Shown here in pieces: positions 16,986 through 26,392 of a stretch of 35,786 nt of DNA. Numbering within the stretch: the first letter of the stretch is position 1; every line of letters starts with the position of its first letter. Source of the stretch: Opitutaceae bacterium (lineage in GTDB: Bacteria; Verrucomicrobiota; Verrucomicrobiia; Opitutales; Opitutaceae); NCBI GenBank assembly GCA_016794625.1, contig JAEUGY010000061.1:1-35786 (forward strand), read 5' to 3'. The position numbers were made by a program, and so were the translations under genes. Under the pieces are notes generated by a model. It made no database searches, was not told the origin of the DNA, and worked only from the letters and a program-made list of their open reading frames with translations.

Positions 16986-18443
16986 ATGAACGACAAGCTC
17001 CGCTCCTACGATCCCTCGCGCCGCCGGTTTCTCGGCTCCTGCTGTGCGGCCGTGACCGCCACCGGGCTCCTGTCCCAGCTGGCCCAGCTCCGCCTCATGA
17101 GCGCGGTGGCCAACACCGGCAGCCCGTTCACGCCCTCGGTGCCCGTCACTGCCGGGGCGCCCCAGGCGGACTACAAGGCGCTGGTCTGCCTGTTCCTCGC
17201 CGGCGGCAACGACGCCAACAATGTCGTCGTACCGATCGACAACCCGACCTACGCGCAGTACGCGGCCGGTCGGGGCGCCCTCGCCATTCCGCAGGCTGAT
17301 CTGCTTCCCCTCGGCGGCACGACCGCCGACGGCCGACGTTTCGGACTGCATCCGGCCATGTCGGGGCTCAAGTCGCTCTACGACGAAGGCAAGGTCGCGC
17401 TGCTCGGCAACGTCGGCACGCTCGTCTACCCGACGACCAAGGCCCAGTACATGGCCCGCTCGGTGCCGCTGCCCCCCGCGCTCTTCTCGCACAACGACCA
17501 GCAGATCGAATGGCAGTCGAGCGTGCCCGACAAAGGCTTCACCAGCGGCTGGGGCGGCCGGGTCGCCGACCTCACGCAGGCCCTGAACGAAAACAATCGG
17601 GTCTCGATGGCCATCACCGTGGCCGGGCAGAACTTCTTCCAGGTGGGACGCACCGTCAGCCAGTATGCGGTCGGCACCAACTCGGTGCCCGCCCTGACCG
17701 GTTCGGGCACGGGCACCTCGGTCAACGGGGTGCGCACCGCGGCCCTGACCGACCTGCTGACCGCGCAAAACAAGAACCTCTTTGAAACCGCGTTCGCCGG
17801 CCTGACCAAGGAGGCGATCGACGACAGTGCGTACCTTGCCTCGGTGGTGACCGGAACCAGTCCGTTCCAGGCGGCGTTTGCCAACGTCAACACCAACCTC
17901 TCCCAGCAGCTGCACATGATCGCACGACTGATCAACGTGCAGCAGCAGCTCGGCTTGAAGCGCCAGGTCTTCTTCGCCCGCATCGGCGGCTGGGATCTGC
18001 ACGACAACCAGCTCAACCTCGGTCAACGCTCGAGCGGCGCGCACGCGACCCTGCTCGGCGATGTCAGTCGTTCCCTCAGCGCCTTCTACGCGGCGCTCAG
18101 CACGATCAGCGCGCAGAATCAGGTCACCACCTTCACCGCCTCCGACTTCGGCCGCACCTTCGATACCAACGGCGACGGCTCCGACCACGCCTGGGGCTCC
18201 CACCACATCGTGGTCGGCGGCGCCGTGCGGGGTGGAAACATCTACGGCACCATGCCCGACTTCACCATCCGGGGTCCGGATGACGCCGGCTCGCGCGGAC
18301 TTTGGATACCGACCACCAGCGTTGACGAGTACAGTGCGACGCTCGCCAAATGGTTCGGTGTGAGCGCGACGGACATGCCCACGGTCTTCCCGAACCTGGG
18401 CCGATTCGCGAAGCCTGACCTCGGTTTCATGGCCACCGCCTGA
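16986..18443 (+). CDS. Tat-exported DUF1501 protein
   Basis: 485 aa. The twin-arginine motif S11-R-R-R-F-L is followed by a Cys/Ala-rich hydrophobic stretch. The body matches DUF1501 (sulfatase/alkaline-phosphatase-fold relatives): LVCLFLAGGNDANN near the start, FFARIGGWDLHDNQ in the middle, TASDFGRTFDTNGDGSDHAWGSHH near the end. The His/Asp residues in these motifs are those expected for metal binding in that fold. The active site and substrate are unknown. The gene is second in the operon, between DUF1800 and a pseudopilin-like gene. Tat export suggests the protein folds with a metal before secretion. Confidence 0.93.
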   Translation: MNDKLRSYDPSRRRFLGSCCAAVTATGLLSQLAQLRLMSAVANTGSPFTPSVPVTAGAPQADYKALVCLFLAGGNDANNVVVPIDNPTYAQYAAGRGALAIPQADLLPLGGTTADGRRFGLHPAMSGLKSLYDEGKVALLGNVGTLVYPTTKAQYMARSVPLPPALFSHNDQQIEWQSSVPDKGFTSGWGGRVADLTQALNENNRVSMAITVAGQNFFQVGRTVSQYAVGTNSVPALTGSGTGTSVNGVRTAALTDLLTAQNKNLFETAFAGLTKEAIDDSAYLASVVTGTSPFQAAFANVNTNLSQQLHMIARLINVQQQLGLKRQVFFARIGGWDLHDNQLNLGQRSSGAHATLLGDVSRSLSAFYAALSTISAQNQVTTFTASDFGRTFDTNGDGSDHAWGSHHIVVGGAVRGGNIYGTMPDFTIRGPDDAGSRGLWIPTTSVDEYSATLAKWFGVSATDMPTVFPNLGRFAKPDLGFMATA

Positions 18444-18475
18444 TCGCGGCGGACGCAAGCAGCAGTCCGCAGCGC

Positions 18476-19087
18476 ATGATGGAACGCCGGCACTCTTCCG
18501 GGCCGCGACGCCTGCTCGTCGCGGCCGCGCTTCTCCTGCTGGTCGCCGGAGCGTGGTTCGGACTCCGGCGGAGCTGGCCCGCGCCCCCGGCACGCATCCC
18601 GTCTCCGCCGCCGGCCGGAACGTCGCCCTCCTCCTCCGCGCACCTGCCCGCCCACGCCGCCGACCGGGCGTCGCCCGGCACCGGCCTGGCTTCGTCCACC
18701 GCCGGAGCGGGCACCACGCCTCCCCCGCCCCGCAGTGAGTTGCTCGACGGGCTCAATGCTCCGACGAATGACATCATGGCCGATCTCAAGCTGATGAACG
18801 AAGTGTTCAACGCGTGGCTGACCAACTTCCGCGCTGAAGGCATTCCCATCGGCAACAACCGCGAAGTCACGGCCGCGCTCACCGGCAAGAATCCGATGCA
18901 GTTTGCCTTTGTGCCTCCCGATCACCCGGCGATCAATTCCAGCGGCGAGCTGTGCGACCGCTGGGGAACGCCCTTCCGGTTTCACGTGCTCGGACGCCAG
19001 CAAATGGAAATCCGATCGGCCGGGCCCGATCGAAGGTTCGGCACGGAGGATGATGCCGAGTGGGCCCCGTGGCCCAAGAACTTCTGA
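18476..19087 (+). CDS. Membrane-anchored pseudopilin-like protein
   Basis: 203 aa (or 202 from the ATG at 18479). A basic N-terminus and one hydrophobic segment (about residues 12-29) are followed by a Pro/Ser/Ala-rich linker to about residue 85 and a globular C-terminus. The end, with DRWGTPFRFHVLGRQQMEIRS and GPDRRFGTEDD, resembles the C-terminal part of GspG-type pseudopilins, which bind calcium there. A typical prepilin cleavage motif is not evident, so it may be a single-pass lipid-facing relative and not a true pilin. It is the third gene of the DUF1800/DUF1501 operon (32-bp gap) and converges on the ABC-F gene 16 bp away. Confidence 0.8.
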   Translation: MMERRHSSGPRRLLVAAALLLLVAGAWFGLRRSWPAPPARIPSPPPAGTSPSSSAHLPAHAADRASPGTGLASSTAGAGTTPPPPRSELLDGLNAPTNDIMADLKLMNEVFNAWLTNFRAEGIPIGNNREVTAALTGKNPMQFAFVPPDHPAINSSGELCDRWGTPFRFHVLGRQQMEIRSAGPDRRFGTEDDAEWAPWPKNF

Positions 19088-19103
19088 CCGCCCGGGCGAC
19101 GGA

Positions 19104-20966
19104 TCAGCTCTCGAGCTCCGTCAACCGTCCCGCCGCCACTTCCCACGCGGTCGTGGCGGTGGCGATCTGATCGACAATCGTGCTCAATTCCCGGTTCAGA
19201 TGCTGGGCCTTGCCCGGCTGGGTGTACGTCTCCGGCGCCTCGAGCTCCGCGGTCAACTCCGCCTGCTTGGCCTCGAGCTCCGCCACCGCCTGCTCCAGGT
19301 GCCCAACTTCGGTGCGCAGCCGCTTCAGTTCGTTCTTGTCGACGGGCTTTTTGGCGGCGGGTGCCGCCACCACCGGCGCGGATGCGGCGGCCTGCTTCGG
19401 TCGCGCGTCGGTGAAGCCGGCGGTGAGCGCGGCGCGCTCGTTGGTGGCCTTCGACTTGTCGAGGTAGTAATCGTAGTTGCCGGCGTACGGCGTCAGCCGC
19501 CCCGAGTGCACGTGCAGCACGGTCTCGGCGAGCGCGCGGATGAAGTACACATCGTGGCTGATGAAGATGAACGTGCCCTCGTACGCCTTCAGCGCCCCCA
19601 CCAGCGCGTCGATCGACTGGATGTCGAGGTGGGTCGTGGGCTCGTCCATCAGCAGCAAATTCGGCGGCTTGACCAGCAGCCGGGCCAGCGCCAGGCGGGA
19701 CTTTTCCCCCCCCGAGAGCACGGACACCTTCTTGTGCACGTCGTCCTTGCGGAAGAGAAACGCGCCGAGAATGGCGCGCACCTGCTGCTCGGTCAGCTGG
19801 TTCTCGACCGTGCGCAGCTCCATCACGTTTTCGAACACGGTCGCGTCGGCCTTCAGGTTGTCGAGACGGTTCTGGGCGAAGTAGCCCGTGACCACATTGC
19901 TGCCGAGCTCACGCGTGCCCCCCTGGATCGGCACGATGTCGGCGAGGATCTTGAGCAGCGTCGACTTGCCCGCGCCGTTCGGTCCGACCAGGACGATGCG
20001 CTGGCCGCGTTCCGCCGTGAAGTTGAGATCCCGATACACCACGTGCTCGCCGTAGGCCTGCCGCACATGCTCGAGCATGACCACCTTCAAGCCCGAGCGC
20101 GGCGGCTGCGGGAACTTGAAATTGATGCGCTTGAGCTCCTCCATCGGCTCCTCCACCGCGACCTCCTTGAGGCGCTCGATCTGCTTTTCCTTGGACTTGG
20201 CGCGGGAAGCCATCGACGCCTTGGCCCCGAAGCGGTCGACGAACTTCTGCAGGTGGGCGATTTCGCGCTGCTGGTTCTTGAAGGCCGACGCCTGCTGCAG
20301 TTTCCGGTCCTCCTTCTCCTTCAGGTAGTCGTCGTAGTTGCCGGTGTACCGGTGCAGCGTGCCGGCGCGCAATTCGAGGATGCCATTGCAGAGGGCGTTG
20401 AGAAAGGCCCGATCATGCGAGATCACCACCAGGCCGCCCGGATAACGCGTGAGGTACTCCTGGAACCAGAGCAGTGCCTCGAGATCGAGATGGTTGGTCG
20501 GCTCGTCGAGCAGAAGGAGCGCCGGTTCACTCACCAAAAGCCGCGCGAGGTGGGCCCGCATCACCCAGCCGCCCGAGAAGGACTTGGCCAGCTTGAGGTG
20601 ATCCGTCTCCCGAAATCCCAGTCCGGCGAGGATCTTTTTGGCCCGCGGCTCCAGCGTGTAGTCGATGTCGTAGTCGTCATCGTTCTCGGGCTCGAGCTTC
20701 TTGCCACTCGTTGCGATGTGCAGAATGGTTTCATCACCCACCGGAGCACTCTCCTGCGGGAGAAAACCAAAGTCCGCTCCCCGCTCCCAGGTGATGGTCC
20801 CCTCATCCGGGGCTTCCTCGCCCAAAATCAGGTTGAACAAGGTGGACTTGCCCGCGCCGTTCGGACCCACCAGGCCAAAACGGTCGGTGCGCGCCACAAA
20901 GAGCGAAACCTCCGAGAAGAGTTCCCGGGTACCGTAGGACTTGGCGACATCAGCGATCGTGAGCAT
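19104..20966 (-). CDS. ABC-F family ATPase
   Basis: 620 aa from the ATG at 20966 (MLTIADVAKSYG). The frame continues 67 codons upstream, but those are low-complexity Arg/Trp/Gly and outside the fold. Two ATP-binding cassettes: Walker A GPNGAGKST at 34-42 and ~328-336, signature FSGGW and LSGGEKSRLALARLL, Walker B LLLLDEPTNHLD and LLLMDEPTTHLD. There is no membrane domain. The inter-domain linker is helical and charged, and the C-terminal ~90 residues look like a coiled coil, as in Uup-type members. ABC-F proteins act on the ribosome and affect translation or drug resistance. The exact subgroup is not resolved. Confidence 0.95.
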   Translation of the reverse strand: MLTIADVAKSYGTRELFSEVSLFVARTDRFGLVGPNGAGKSTLFNLILGEEAPDEGTITWERGADFGFLPQESAPVGDETILHIATSGKKLEPENDDDYDIDYTLEPRAKKILAGLGFRETDHLKLAKSFSGGWVMRAHLARLLVSEPALLLLDEPTNHLDLEALLWFQEYLTRYPGGLVVISHDRAFLNALCNGILELRAGTLHRYTGNYDDYLKEKEDRKLQQASAFKNQQREIAHLQKFVDRFGAKASMASRAKSKEKQIERLKEVAVEEPMEELKRINFKFPQPPRSGLKVVMLEHVRQAYGEHVVYRDLNFTAERGQRIVLVGPNGAGKSTLLKILADIVPIQGGTRELGSNVVTGYFAQNRLDNLKADATVFENVMELRTVENQLTEQQVRAILGAFLFRKDDVHKKVSVLSGGEKSRLALARLLVKPPNLLLMDEPTTHLDIQSIDALVGALKAYEGTFIFISHDVYFIRALAETVLHVHSGRLTPYAGNYDYYLDKSKATNERAALTAGFTDARPKQAAASAPVVAAPAAKKPVDKNELKRLRTEVGHLEQAVAELEAKQAELTAELEAPETYTQPGKAQHLNRELSTIVDQIATATTAWEVAAGRLTELES

Positions 20967-21060
20967 GTGGGTCGGACAGCAAAACGCATCGGAGCGCCGC
21001 CGCCGAGTCCGTTTTTTGTCAGAACTCGCAGCAGGGCAACCCTCGACGCCGGTCCGCGCA

Positions 21061-21969
21061 CTACCGGACCCAGGCCAGCGCCACCGCTCCCGCCACCGCC
21101 ACAGCCCCACCCACGAGGGACCGCCGGCTGGGGCGCTCCCCTTCCAACCAGTAGGAAAACGGTACAATCACAAGCGGTGTGGCGGCCACGATCGGCATCA
21201 CCAGACCACTGGGGGTGGTGAACAATGCCCATTGGTAGCAACTGACCCCAATGACCGCGCCACTCAGGGCATTGGCTGGAATCCAAAGGTAGGCGCGCCA
21301 AGGCGGCCGCGGCGCGAGACCCGTCTCGGTGGACGACGCCCGCAGCCGCCGGATCAGGGCGAGAATGGCAAAAAAGGTCAGGGTGATGACCAATCCGCCC
21401 AAGATACGCTGGTAAGCCCCGGTGATGCCATCGATCGACTCCCCCGCCGTCGTTGCCACCTGGCTCGCTTTGCGGCTCAGCACAGCCCCCAGCCCCTGGC
21501 CGGCCGCCGAGCCGAGCCCCCACAGAAACCCCAAGGGACGGATCTTGACCTTGGGAGGATCGCTCCGCGAGGGCATCAACGCCCCCATCACGCCAAGCAG
21601 AATCACTCCACCCCAGAGCAGCTGCACGCTCGTCAGGACCGTGCCCAGCCAGAGATATTCGGCCAGCGCCGCGATCGGGGCGGCCAGGCATTGGGTCATG
21701 AGCACCGTCAACCGCGACCCCAAGAGCGGAAGCGCCGCAAAGAGCGCCAGATCTCCCAGACCCATGCCCACCACCCCGCTCCAGAGCAGCCAGTTGAACC
21801 CCGCCCCACCCCAGCCACCGCCCCACAGGTGCGCGTACACGCCGAGGGTCAACGCCGCGACGAGCAAACGGCCCACATTGGCGGGCACCGCCCCCACCGC
21901 CCGGATGCTCCGATTGGCAAAGATGGCCGACAGCGAAAACAAGATCGTAGTGAGAAAGGCTCCAACCAT
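21061..21969 (-). CDS. DMT-family (EamA) transporter
   Basis: 302 aa from MVGAFLTTILFSLSAIFANR. It is hydrophobic throughout, with about ten segments in two EamA-like halves. The second half ends SYWLEGERPSRRSLVGGAVAVAGAV, a typical EamA ending. Members export or import small metabolites such as amino acids; the substrate is unknown. The frame is open upstream to 22155, but that part crosses the repeat at 22094. The ATG at 22000 (MADWPFPRAS) is a second possible start. The ABC-F gene follows downstream after 94 bp. Confidence 0.9.
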   Translation of the reverse strand: MVGAFLTTILFSLSAIFANRSIRAVGAVPANVGRLLVAALTLGVYAHLWGGGWGGAGFNWLLWSGVVGMGLGDLALFAALPLLGSRLTVLMTQCLAAPIAALAEYLWLGTVLTSVQLLWGGVILLGVMGALMPSRSDPPKVKIRPLGFLWGLGSAAGQGLGAVLSRKASQVATTAGESIDGITGAYQRILGGLVITLTFFAILALIRRLRASSTETGLAPRPPWRAYLWIPANALSGAVIGVSCYQWALFTTPSGLVMPIVAATPLVIVPFSYWLEGERPSRRSLVGGAVAVAGAVALAWVR

Positions 21970-21999
21970 GGAAGCGCGAGGAAACGGCCAGTCTGCCAT

Positions 22000-22017
22000 G
22001 CACCGGTGTTCCGGTGC
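22000..22017. other. Hairpin over the alternative start of the DMT transporter
   Basis: GCACCGG (22000-22006) and CCGGTGC (22011-22017) form a 7-bp stem with a 4-nt loop. It overlaps the first base of the alternative start codon, so it would lie in the leader of the transporter mRNA if transcription begins upstream. A role is not shown. Confidence 0.35.
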
Positions 22018-22093
22018 AAACCCCTTCCCGTGCGCTCTGACGGCGCAGTCCCGGCGCGGCAGTCGAGACATATCTGCGCAATCCAAGGTTGGC

Positions 22094-22206
22094 CTCCGTT
22101 GGAGGTGGGGTCGCCGACCCCGCGAGGATGGCGCCGCGTGGCGACATCTGATCACGGAGGCGGGACCGGGAGTCTCGTCGCGGCCTCAGCGAGGCCACCT
22201 CCAACG
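22094..22206. repeat. Intergenic repeat, modules C and B in reverse orientation
   Basis: Module C (GGGGTCGCCGACCCC palindrome) starts at 22094 and module B at 22154, separated by about 22 bp. The double hairpin is intact for GGCCTC/GAGGCC, while the GGGACC stem is degraded here. It lies between the divergent DMT and deoxyhypusine synthase-like genes. The rest of the 341-bp gap holds a T-rich stretch near 22266 that may be promoter sequence. Confidence 0.85.
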
Positions 22207-22310
22207 AGAGCGCAGGAGGATCGGTGACGTCGCCGTGCCTGCGGAGTTCGGGGGCCCGCCGCTGCTTTTTTGTCGCGAAACGCGCGGGCGTTTTCACTCT
22301 GGCACTTTCT

Positions 22311-23357
22311 ATGACCGCCAAACGCACCACCAAACGTCCCGAAGACGTCAATGCCGCTCTCGCCAGCAAAAAGGGGCCTGTCTCGCAGTTCATCGCCCTC
22401 AACTACCGTCACTTCAACGCCGCGGCGCTGCTCGATGCCGCCAAGGGCTACGAAACCCACCTCAAGGCGGGTGGAAAAATGCTGGTGACCCTCGCCGGCG
22501 CCATGTCGACCGCCGAGCTCGGCATCTCCCTGGCCGAGATGATCCGCCAGGACAAGGTACACGCCATCGTCTGCACCGGAGCCAATCTGGAGGAGGACAT
22601 CTTCAACCTCGTCGCCCACGACTACTACGAGCGGGTGCCGCATTACCGTCACCTCACCGCCGACGACGAACAGGAGCTGCTCAGCCGGCACATGAACCGT
22701 GTCACCGACACCTGCATCCCGGAACACGAGGCCATGCGCCGGATCGAAGCGGTGGTGCTGGAGGAGTGGGTGGCCGCCGACAAGGCCGGCGAGCGCTATT
22801 TCCCACACGAGTTCATGTACAAGGTGCTGCGTTCCGGGAAGCTGAAGAAGAGCTACCAGATCGACCCGAAGAACTCCTGGATGATCGCCGCCTGTGAGAA
22901 GAACCTGCCCATCATAGTGCCGGGCTGGGAGGACGCGACCCTGGGCAACATGTACGCCGGCCACGTCATCAGTGGTGACGTCAAGAATGTGCACACCGTA
23001 CGCACGGGCATCGAATACATGATGTGGCTGGCCGAGTGGTACACCAAGACCTCCAAGACCCTGCGCAATGGCGAAGGGTCGATCGGTTTCTTCCAGATCG
23101 GCGGCGGCATTGCCGGCGACTTCCCCATCTGTGTGGTGCCCATGCTGCACCAGGATTTGCAGCGCACCGGCGTGCCGCTGTGGGGCTACTTCGCGCAGAT
23201 CAGCGATTCGACCACGAGCTATGGCAGCTACTCGGGCGCGGTGCCGAATGAGAAGATCACCTGGGGCAAGCTGGGGTCCAAAACGCCGAAGTACATCGTG
23301 GAGAGTGACGCCACGATTGTCGCACCGCTGATTTTTGCCTGGGTGCTGGGTCAATAG
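22311..23357 (+). CDS. Deoxyhypusine synthase-like protein
   Basis: 348 aa from the ATG at 22311; the frame is open from 22224, but that part is not conserved-looking. The fold is that of deoxyhypusine synthase: AGAMSTAELGISLAEMIRQ, TGANLEEDIFN for NAD binding, IGGGIAGDFPIC, and TWGKL near the end, where Lys320 lines up with the lysine that forms the imine intermediate in the eukaryotic enzyme (WGKI motif). In eukaryotes and archaea the target is eIF5A/aIF5A, which bacteria lack. Bacterial relatives are thought to act on free polyamines, for example making homospermidine; which reaction applies here is not known. The gene is monocistronic, with a strong hairpin 14 bp after its stop. Confidence 0.93.
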   Translation: MTAKRTTKRPEDVNAALASKKGPVSQFIALNYRHFNAAALLDAAKGYETHLKAGGKMLVTLAGAMSTAELGISLAEMIRQDKVHAIVCTGANLEEDIFNLVAHDYYERVPHYRHLTADDEQELLSRHMNRVTDTCIPEHEAMRRIEAVVLEEWVAADKAGERYFPHEFMYKVLRSGKLKKSYQIDPKNSWMIAACEKNLPIIVPGWEDATLGNMYAGHVISGDVKNVHTVRTGIEYMMWLAEWYTKTSKTLRNGEGSIGFFQIGGGIAGDFPICVVPMLHQDLQRTGVPLWGYFAQISDSTTSYGSYSGAVPNEKITWGKLGSKTPKYIVESDATIVAPLIFAWVLGQ

Positions 23358-23370
23358 GCCGCACCCTGCG

Positions 23371-23428
23371 CGGGGCCAAATCGGTCGGATCAAACCGATC
23401 CGGTAGATCCGACCGATCGGCAGCCCCG
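23371..23428 (+). terminator. Long hairpin after the deoxyhypusine synthase-like gene
   Basis: A perfect 12-bp inner stem (23380-23391 with 23406-23417, 14-nt loop) is extended by an outer CGGGGC/GCCCCG stem (23371-23376 with 23423-23428). There is no T-run, so it may be a Rho-independent stop without U-tract or an RNA-stabilising element. Confidence 0.5.
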
Positions 23429-23500
23429 CCCTCCTGGCTGGATCGCCGCCCGGGCCTGCTCCCGGCTTTCCTTTTGCGGGAAACTGAGCCTCCTTGAGCG

Positions 23501-25687
23501 ATGCCGAACGGTCTCGCTCACGCCCAATCCCCCTACCTCCGCCAGCACGCCGACAACCCGGTGGACTGGCAGGAATGGGGCGAAGCAGCCTTTGCCCGGG
23601 CTCGCACCGAGGACAAACCGATCTTCCTCAGCATCGGTTATTCCACGTGCCACTGGTGTCACGTCATGGCGCACGAGGCCTTCGAGAACGAGGAGGTCGC
23701 CGCGCTGTTGAACGACGGATTTGTCGCGATCAAGGTCGACCGTGAGGAACGCCCCGACGTCGACCGTGTGTACATGACCTATGTGCAGGCCATGACCGGA
23801 CACGGGGGCTGGCCGCTCAGTGCGTGGCTCACCCCGGACCTCAAACCCTTTTACGGCGGCACCTATTTTCCGGTCGAAGACCGCGGAGGACGCCCGGGCT
23901 TTGCCACGCTCCTGCGCGCGATTGCCGGCGGGTGGCGGGATCCCGCGCAGCGCGCCCAGCTGGCCGCCGAGGGCACGCGCGTGATCGACGCGTTGCGCGA
24001 GCACGCCGCCAGCCGGGCCGCTCCGGCGGAGGGCGATGCCTCCGGTTCCGATCTGCTCGAGGCTGCCCAGGCGGCGTTCGAGCGCGGCTATGAGTATTTC
24101 AATGAAAACTACGATGCCCGGCAGGGCGGATTTGGCGGTGCGCCCAAATTCCCGCGGGCGTCCGTGCTGAGTTTCCTCTTCCGCTGCGCCGAGCTCCAGG
24201 GCCGCGACTCCGAGACCGCGGCCGAGGCGGTGCGCATGGCCACTCACACCCTGCGCGCCATGGCACGCGGCGGCGTGCATGACCATGTCGGCGGAGGCTT
24301 CCACCGCTACGCGGTCGATGCTGGCTGGTTCGTGCCGCATTTCGAAAAGATGCTGTATGATCAGGCCCAGATCGCGGTGAACTTTCTCGAAGCCCGCGGG
24401 GCGACCGGCGACGAACGCTACGGCTGGCTGGCCCGCGACATCCTCGACTACGTCCTCCGTGATCTGACCCACCCGGAAGGCGGTTTTTACTCCGCCGAGG
24501 ACGCCGACAGCCCGATCGCCGCCGGCCGGCCCGAACACGCCGAGGGCGCCTTCTATGTCTGGACCGCCGCCGAGCTCAGCGCGGTGGTCGGAGCGGAGCA
24601 CGCCGGCTGGGTGGCGGCGCACTTCGGCGTGCGGGAGGAAGGCAATGTGCCGGCCGAACTCGACCCCCAGCGGGAGTTCACCGGCAAGAACATCCTCGCC
24701 CAACGGCAGTCGATCACGGCCACGGCCCAGGCATTGCATCTGGATCCGGAACACCTCAATCAGCAGTTGATCGAGGTGTTGGAGAAGCTCCGATTGGCCC
24801 GCGCACAGCGGCCCCGTCCCCACCTCGATCACAAGATCATCACCTCCTGGAACGGCCTGATGATTTCCGCCCTGGCCCAGGCCCACGTCGCCCTCGAGCG
24901 CGCGACCGGCGAGGGACAGACCCGTTACCTCGACGCCGCCCTAGCCGCCGCGAGGTTTCTCCAGCGACACCTCTACGACCCTGCCCGCGGCGTCCTCTAC
25001 CGCACCTATGGCACCGCCCGCGGCGAGTCCGAAGGGTTTGCCGAAGACTACGCCGGTCTCATTGCGGGTCTGCTCGATCTCTATGAGGCGACCTACGACG
25101 AAGCCTGGCTCCGGTGGGCCGCGCAGTTGCAGGCGACCATGGACCTTCACTTCTGGGATGCCGACCGCGGTGGATACTTCTCGGCCGCGGCGACTGACCC
25201 CCACCTTGTGCTGCGCCTGAAGGACGACTATGACGGCGCCGAACCCGCCCCCAGCTCCGTGGCGGCGGGCAATCTGCTCCGGCTGGGCGACTGGCTCCAG
25301 CAAGAGGAGCTCAAAGTCAGGGCCCGCCGTACCCTCGCGGCGTTTCAGACCCAGTGGACCCAGCATCCTCAGGCGCTGCCCGGCATGCTCACCGTGGTGG
25401 AGCGCGCCCTCGCCCGCCCGCGCCACGTGGTGCTGGTCGGCACGCGACACGCCCCCGACCTGCGCGCCCTGATTCACGTCCTCGACACGACCCCCCGCGC
25501 GCGCTGTACCGTCATGGTGCTCGATCCCACCGCCGACCGGAGTTGGTGGTTGTCCCATGCGCCCTGGCTGTCAGCATTGCCCGTCCAGCCCGGACCGGCC
25601 GTCGCCTATGTGTGCGACGACTTTGCCTGTCAGGCGCCGGTGACCACACCGGAATCCCTTGCGGCCCTGCTCTCACCCCAGCACTAG
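23501..25687 (+). CDS. YyaL/SPATA20-like thioredoxin-domain protein (DUF255)
   Basis: 728 aa. The N-terminal ~160 residues are a thioredoxin-like domain starting [18 protein letters not shown] with a C50-H-W-C53 active site and [17 protein letters not shown]. The rest is an (alpha/alpha) barrel as in N-acylglucosamine 2-epimerases, with [28 protein letters not shown] and YSAEDADS. Length and domain order match the family. The substrate and physiological role are not established; a redox or sugar-related function is proposed from the domains. It sits alone between the deoxyhypusine synthase-like gene and a response regulator gene. The ATG at 23501 begins the conserved region directly. Confidence 0.94.
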   Translation: MPNGLAHAQSPYLRQHADNPVDWQEWGEAAFARARTEDKPIFLSIGYSTCHWCHVMAHEAFENEEVAALLNDGFVAIKVDREERPDVDRVYMTYVQAMTGHGGWPLSAWLTPDLKPFYGGTYFPVEDRGGRPGFATLLRAIAGGWRDPAQRAQLAAEGTRVIDALREHAASRAAPAEGDASGSDLLEAAQAAFERGYEYFNENYDARQGGFGGAPKFPRASVLSFLFRCAELQGRDSETAAEAVRMATHTLRAMARGGVHDHVGGGFHRYAVDAGWFVPHFEKMLYDQAQIAVNFLEARGATGDERYGWLARDILDYVLRDLTHPEGGFYSAEDADSPIAAGRPEHAEGAFYVWTAAELSAVVGAEHAGWVAAHFGVREEGNVPAELDPQREFTGKNILAQRQSITATAQALHLDPEHLNQQLIEVLEKLRLARAQRPRPHLDHKIITSWNGLMISALAQAHVALERATGEGQTRYLDAALAAARFLQRHLYDPARGVLYRTYGTARGESEGFAEDYAGLIAGLLDLYEATYDEAWLRWAAQLQATMDLHFWDADRGGYFSAAATDPHLVLRLKDDYDGAEPAPSSVAAGNLLRLGDWLQQEELKVRARRTLAAFQTQWTQHPQALPGMLTVVERALARPRHVVLVGTRHAPDLRALIHVLDTTPRARCTVMVLDPTADRSWWLSHAPWLSALPVQPGPAVAYVCDDFACQAPVTTPESLAALLSPQH

Positions 25688-25771
25688 TGCAAAACCTACG
25701 GAAGTAGCCAAATCGGAACAAGTTTGCTCGCGTTTCCCCGTACCCTTCGCCTGAAACTTCGCTGAAATCGC

Positions 25772-26392
25772 ATGAAAATTTTGGCCGTCGAGGATGATAC
25801 CTCCTCTCGAAAGATCCTCACTCAAGCCCTCGTTCGATTGGGCCATGAAGTGATTGAGGCATCGAACGGCGAAGATGCGCTCAAATTTCTCGATGAGACG
25901 GATCCGCCTCGGGTGGTGGTGAGCGATTGGACCATGCCCCGCATGGACGGGCTGGAATTGGTGCGCAGCGTACGGGCGCGGCTCAACACGGACTACACGT
26001 ACTTCATCCTGCTCACCGCGCGGACCGCCGACGACAGCAATCAGCGGGAATCCATCGAGGCCGGAGTCGACGACTTCCTCACCAAACCGGTGGATCTCAC
26101 CGAATTGTGGATGCGTTTGCGGGTCGCCGAGCGGATCCTGCGGTTCACCACCCAGGTGCGCCAGCTCGAGGCCTTTCTGCCCATCTGCTCTTATTGCAAG
26201 AAAGTACGCGACGACCGCAACTACTGGCAGCAGATCGAGACCTACATCAATGCCAGAACCGGGTCGGAGTTCAGTCACTCCGTCTGCCCGGACTGCTACA
26301 ATCGGGTGATCGCTCCAGAGTTGGAAAAGCTCCGCGCCACCCTTGCCGCGCAGGGCAAACCGAGCGGACCCCATGCCAAACGAACGCGTTGA
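25772..26392 (+). CDS. Response regulator with C-terminal Cys4 (zinc-ribbon-like) domain
   Basis: 206 aa. Residues 1-~122 are a receiver domain: acidic pair D8-D9, phospho-acceptor D52 (VSDWTMPRMDG), Thr in LLTART, and Lys in FLTKP. A short coiled segment (VRQLEAFL) leads to a C-terminal domain with C-x2-C (PICSYCKKVRDD) and C-x2-C (VCPDCYNR) pairs, a likely metal site seen on some bacterial signalling proteins. No DNA-binding or enzyme domain is present, so output is probably by protein contact. The partner kinase is not in the window. The stop overlaps the slyX start by 20 bp, suggesting co-transcription. Confidence 0.93.
   Translation: MKILAVEDDTSSRKILTQALVRLGHEVIEASNGEDALKFLDETDPPRVVVSDWTMPRMDGLELVRSVRARLNTDYTYFILLTARTADDSNQRESIEAGVDDFLTKPVDLTELWMRLRVAERILRFTTQVRQLEAFLPICSYCKKVRDDRNYWQQIETYINARTGSEFSHSVCPDCYNRVIAPELEKLRATLAAQGKPSGPHAKRTR

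Noticed and set aside
16959..18593. 544-codon minus-strand open frame
   Set aside because: It is antisense to the DUF1501 gene, which has a clear Tat signal and conserved motifs.
18903..21221. 772-codon plus-strand open frame
   Set aside because: It is antisense to the ABC-F gene, which has complete Walker and signature motifs; composition is Arg/His/Leu-rich.
20828..22402. 524-codon minus-strand open frame
   Set aside because: It is a shadow of the DMT transporter in another frame, continuing through a repeat.
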